NCBI GenBank assembly: GCA_002751075.1
Contig: NAOQ01000539.1
Span: 7,592-47,655, forward strand
Source: Ichthyophonus hoferi
Lineage: Eukaryota > Opisthokonta > Ichthyosporea > Ichthyophonida > Ichthyophonidae
Length of the DNA: 40,064 nucleotides
Direction: 5' to 3'
Position 1 is the first letter of the stretch. The number at the start of each line of letters is the position of its first letter. The notes under the pieces were generated by a model. It searched no databases. It worked only from the letters and a program-made list of their open reading frames with translations, and had not been told where the DNA came from. Below are positions 34,901 through 40,064 of the stretch, one piece after another. Both the position numbers and the translations under genes were made by a program.

Positions 34901-36177
34901 GCATGGTGAAGGAATGGTAGCTAAGAGGGTAACAATAATGATGAAAGAGATATACAGAGATGTGTGGGTGGGAAGGGCCCTGAGAGGGAGGATGTATACG
35001 TCATCCTGACACAGAGACAGATATATATGATTAACAGCCAGTCAATATACAGTGACATACATGTGCGATACTTCCTAGCGAGTTTTCCAATACTACGGGC
35101 GAGTCAGTGGTCCATTTAAAACGGATACCTAGCTGGTAGGGGGCGCTATTAAACCCCTGCACATCCAGGGCTTCCTTCGGGTTATCAGTAAACAACACTA
35201 TATCTGACCCAGCAAAGGCCACCACAGGTGGTTCCCCTACACGGCTAACCCGTACACCTAGGTTAGGATAGGGTAGTGTAGGATAGGGTAGGATATGGGG
35301 GCTGTTAGATAAAACATATTGCCATGAACAGACAAACATAAATACAGGGATTAATTGACCAATTAAATACCACGATAAGCAACAATTAAGTATGACTCTG
35401 TCATAATCACAGGTAGTGTAGACCAATCTCCTACAATCTTGACCATGTAATTCCCCTTTCAATTATAGTTAACAATAGGGAGATAGTTCTATGTCATGCT
35501 AGGCCCTTGATAGATAACCTGCCAGTACTATTGTCTGCATCACAGGCAGCGAAGAAATAGATCTACCTTTTAGTAGTGTTCCAAGTTGTTAAAAACTCAT
35601 TTTGAGTACATTGAGAGGGCAAGTATATTCTTGTTTAGTATTTAAGAGTGTATGGAGGGGTGGGGTAAAAGGCTTAACACCCTACATAAAAAGAGTTCAT
35701 AGACCTGACTATTTATAAGTGTGGGTCATGGTTGTTTTGTTCAATTACATGTATGTAGTGAAATAGCGCTAGCCTCTTTCGGCCGTAAAGGTGCAATGCG
35801 CAGTGCATTGATACCAAACAGCAAAACAGGACGAGGAGAGAAAGAAATAAAATGAAAGTTTGATTCGTTTGGCTGTCTTAAGCTTATATAATGGTATGCA
35901 AGTATGGTAGAGCCCAGAGCACTACTTAGGAGCAATAAAAGAAGACTGAAAAAACTTAAAAGTAAACAAACATTATGTAAAAGAGATAGCACAAACGTAC
36001 AATTTCTTTACCCTTACCCTTAGATATATTCCCTGAAGATCGGAAAAAGGTAAGCCGTACTAAGATTACCAGGGCAGCTAGAAGGGCCCATGTTTTCAAG
36101 CGGGGGAAACGTAAAAATGAACCCCTCACCCTCATGGGGTATTTCTTAAGGTCGGTAGTATTATATGCAAATTGCAT
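28980..36177 (-). CDS. type II membrane glycosyltransferase, PKD-like stem plus GT77-type domain
   Basis: Exons on the minus strand, mostly in matching phase: 36177-36018, 35257-35061, 34439-34262, 33946-33786, 33216-33166, 32636-32560, 32297-32217, 31906-31805, 31588-31487, 31207-31092, 30585-30461, 30062-29923, 29705-29652, 29421-29315, 29116-29041, 28997-28980; about 580 residues. The N-terminus has a basic stretch and a signal-anchor (WALLAALVILVRLTFF), predicting a Golgi lumenal catalytic part. Residues about 55-175 (VAFAGSDIVLF.., PGEYALHLVITNDAG) and 180-250 (KRIIVTLPQ.., ITSYLWVKLSGSP) look like PKD/K319-type domains. From about 300 the nucleotide-diphospho-sugar transferase fold follows: VVLGFTGDSYL, NYLVVAFNQ, NILVMDADTVLLQNPF (the DxD metal and sugar-nucleotide site), HFNAGVYFAHST, LLHANNLQ. 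The sugar and acceptor are unknown. Phases between 33166 and 32636 do not fit, so a small exon is probably missing there. The end may instead read through to a stop near 29005. An alternative start is Met at 36135. Confidence 0.82.
35262..35297 (-). repeat. short GGATAGGGTA-type repeat at an acceptor
   Basis: Three to four imperfect units on the plus strand. On the gene's strand it forms the CCTATCCTACCC pyrimidine tract directly before the exon 2 acceptor. Confidence 0.7.
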
Positions 36178-37011
36178 CGCAATAAAAATAGAAATGCTTA
36201 CAGTAAAGCCTTTACAACTGTAGGAGAAAGATGAGAGGAAATTCTATTTATTCTCTGCTTTCAGGCAGTGATAAACTGTCAAATCAATAGAGAAACAAAG
36301 CAACCTCTCACTTTGAATCTGCTACTTATGTTAGTTTTAGTTTCATAAGGCCCGACTAGATAATGATAGAGGTTGAACCATATAAACAATACTATCGCAT
36401 AATATCTAATGCCTTTTGTAAAATATTCCGGAAATTTATTAAGCTATATACGTATTTATTTAAATATTTATTATATGCTTACATACTATAGGCCTCTAGA
36501 ATTTTATAGTCTTCTTATAACATGTAGTACTTAAAATTCAATAATTTATGTATTTCAAAGATAAGAATATTTACAATTTATTCAAATATATATATATCCG
36601 TTTAATTGCCAATCAAAAGGCAAAAAGGGACTTAAATAATATCCAATGAGTTTGAATGGTATCTAGCGAATCATCATATTCTGAATTAGCCAAAGGATTG
36701 GTTACATAATATTGGTGATTGGTGAGTACTATATCTATAAATAAGCAAAATTCCGAGTGATTTGGATGACGTGATTTGACCAATAGGATCAACTCTACAG
36801 TTAACCCAGAACTTCGGCCCTTCTACATCTGAAGTTGAACGATCTTGCAACAGATGCTATTTAATTAGGCAATGCGCATTGCAATTCTTTAATCAATCAA
36901 GTAATGCGTAATAAAACTAAACCGAAGGCCCCTGCTCCTCCTTTACAATACCATGTATCAAATGGGACCTACATAGTGTCTAAATAAAGTGCGGATATAC
37001 ACTAGAAACAT
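36178..37011. other. upstream region of the transferase gene
   Basis: AT-rich with several CCAAT/ATTGG pentamers near 36608-36786. No coding exon recognised. It should contain the promoter of the minus-strand transferase gene and the 3' flank of the SUA5 pseudogene. Confidence 0.35.
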
Positions 37012-38114
<1,103 letters not shown>

Positions 38115-38622
38115 TTGTTCTCTATATTCAGATTTTCCTGACTATGTTTGACTTGCTACCAAGAAATAGAATCGTCAAATTGAAGTGTATTTGAGGTAAG
38201 GGAAAGCACGCGTGTGGTACACTCCAAGGTAGATGTGGGTGCTGTCATGTCATTATAAGGTGTATATAGGAAAAACCAAGGTATATCACACATATGCTAG
38301 GCAACCTTCCTAATAAACAACAACCCTTTTCAATGTGCCGCGTACGGAGTAATAATTACTAGCAATGAAACACATAATCCTGGTCTCACTGTCTATTTAC
38401 CTACACCTGCACGTGCATGCCATTGGTGTTACCTTGATCTCAGATCAGAACTTGCGCAAGTTTGTGTGATATGACGTTATATGTATTATTGTATATTATT
38501 GTATTAAGGGGTTATGGTTGGATTATCATTTTATTAGTTGGGTGTATTATTGTTGTTGTTATTGTTCGGGGGAAGGAATGAGCAAAGCCACTTAGAGGAG
38601 CACACACTCATTAAACGAGGCA
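38115..38622. other. upstream region of PRP38A
   Basis: Short intergenic stretch between the pseudogene and the PRP38A start. Contains T and GT rich simple sequence (38480-38565). Presumed promoter and 5' UTR; no specific element recognised. Confidence 0.4.
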
Positions 38623-40064
38623 ATGGCGAATACAACAGTAAAAGATGCCTTCTCGGTGCACGGTAAAAACCCGCAGGTGTGTTTGGTAGTGACTATGTGT
38701 GGGAGGGTTGATGATTGTCGGCCTCACCATTTTCAAAGCATATCCCCATTATAAACCCAGGACCACAGGCCCACGCTTGTAATATATTCTATTCCTTCCA
38801 ACCTAAGTCAATCTTTTATATACCTTCCTTCTCATCCTAACCCTCTTTGTCCTTCCCCTCTCTTATAGCCTCTTCTTATTCACTTCTTTCTATTTACCCC
38901 TCTCACTTTGTTTAACCGCCCGCTTTCCACTTACTGTTTTTTGTTCTTTTTTGTTTTACTATTTTTTTGCTTGTGGCATGTTATGTGTAAAGGTATATAG
39001 TTCTATACCTATCTAGCTATTTATTGTCAGGCGCCCTTTCTAACCTAATCCCTTGTACTTACCACTCATAATATCTCTTCCTCCTACAGCATCTGATGGA
39101 AAAAATCATTCGCCTGCGTATATATGAATCACGTTATTGGAAGGAAGACTGTTTTGCCCTTACAGGTACTAGCTGGTCTTCCCTCTTACTGTACCTCCTC
39201 CTGAGCCACAGACACCTTCATTCCTTTTTATATAGGACCTGTCATATTTCCATTTAGCTCCCTCCACCCGTATTCTTAGTACCTCTGTATGCCTCTTTAC
39301 TTCTGATCCCTTGCGCATGCCCGTACATACTTTCCTCTTATTATAAAAACATATATATATATCCAAAGTGTATACACACACTTGTGTTTATATATAGGCA
39401 GTTGTATACATCCAAATACACGTGATTGCTTCTTAATTTAACACTCTATTACCACCAACTAATTCCCCTCTTCATAAACCACACTTTTCTATGGTGATTT
39501 TCCTTCACCCACTTATATTCCCTATCACCTTGTTGTCATGGAAACTAACACACCCTCCCCTCCAGCCGAGTCTCTCGTTGACAAGGCAGTATCTCTCAAT
39601 CATTTTGGGGGGACCTATGGTGGCAATGTCAAGCCAACCCCCTTCTTATGTCTCCTGTTAAAGATGTTACAGATCCAGCCTGATAAGGAGATTATCATTG
39701 AATTTATTAAGAATGAGGATTACAAGTAAGGCCCTGTGTGCTGCTAATAGAGTGGGAGGGAGAGAGGCACAGAGTGTGAACTGGCTGGGGAAGCTCTTGA
39801 GAGAGGGGAAAGGGGATTAGAAAGATATAGAGATGATCGAGTCTAACCAGGGGGTGGGTAGATATGTTCGCATATTAGGTGCCATGTACCTGAGACTGAC
39901 TGGATCGGCACTGGATTGCTATAAGGTAAAGGGTGGTAGGGTAGGGTAGGGCAGATTATAAGCATAGAGTTCATATATATATATAGGGGTTAGAGACCAA
40001 TGAGATCTCATGGCACTCCTTGAGGTGGAGATCTGTGATTGGTTCTGATCTGACTATATGGTTA
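38623..40064 (+). CDS. PRPF38A: PRP38A pre-mRNA splicing factor, first four exons, cut by the window end
   Basis: Prp38 is a tri-snRNP/B-complex protein needed for spliceosome activation. Exons: 38623-38676, 39090-39165, 39566-39725, 39862-39925, all GT..AG with consistent phases. The 118 residues seen cover the first part of the Prp38 domain: MANTTVKDAFSVHGKNPQ, then HLMEKIIRLRIYESRYWKED, then the GGTYGGNVKPTPFLCLLLKM block, IIIEFIKNEDYKYVRILGA and YLRLTGSALDCYK. These match animal PRP38A closely. The next expected block (LEPLYND..) and the acidic C-terminus lie beyond the window; the donor at 39926 (gtaaag) shows the gene continues. The start is secure because MAN-TVKDA is the family's usual N-terminus. 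No sign of damage. Confidence 0.96.

Noticed and set aside
35262-35297. Telomere-like GGATAGGGTA repeats
   Set aside because: Too few and imperfect, and they serve as the pyrimidine tract of an intron; not a telomeric insertion.

Overview
The window is nuclear DNA from an intron-rich eukaryote. The exosome helicase, splicing factor and glycosyltransferase genes have many short introns with GT..AG ends. Sequence similarity to animal proteins is high, and Ty1/copia LTR remnants are present. This fits an opisthokont, perhaps a unicellular relative of animals or an early-branching animal or fungus, but the species cannot be fixed from the sequence.

Layout. (1) 1-1320, + strand: 3' end of a multi-exon gene that I cannot name. 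(2) 1.3-13.9 kb: an AT-rich, gene-poor tract. It holds a fossil Ty1/copia pol end (about 1.93-2.79 kb), LTR copies of one copia-like family (4.15-4.48 and 6.29-7.11 kb), one intronless 307-codon gene of unknown function (9373-10296) and a tandem copy of that gene's 3' end. (3) 13916-25863, + strand: a complete MTR4 (SKIV2L2/MTREX) gene with 24 exons, predicted at 1053 residues. (4) 25.9-29.0 kb: a convergent intergenic region with a collapsed copia-like element, whose 5' LTR carries an inserted, nearly perfect 105-bp inverted repeat. (5) 36177-28980, - strand: a gene of at least 16 exons for a type II membrane protein with a PKD-like stem and a GT77-type nucleotide-diphospho-sugar transferase domain. 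(6) 38114-37012, - strand: a broken, intronless SUA5-type threonylcarbamoyl-AMP synthase copy. (7) 38623 to the window end, + strand: the first four exons of PRP38A.

Function. MTR4 drives nuclear RNA surveillance and PRP38A drives spliceosome activation, so both are RNA-processing genes, but nothing shows that they are co-regulated. The transferase should act in the Golgi lumen. MTR4 and the transferase gene converge; PRP38A diverges from the SUA5 pseudogene.

Most notable: the PKD plus GT77 architecture; the inverted repeat nested in an LTR; an intronless Sua5 pseudogene; a duplicated decoy 3' splice site in MTR4 intron 17; and about threefold intron-specific enrichment of the pentamer CCAAT/ATTGG. 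All reading was by eye, without alignment tools.
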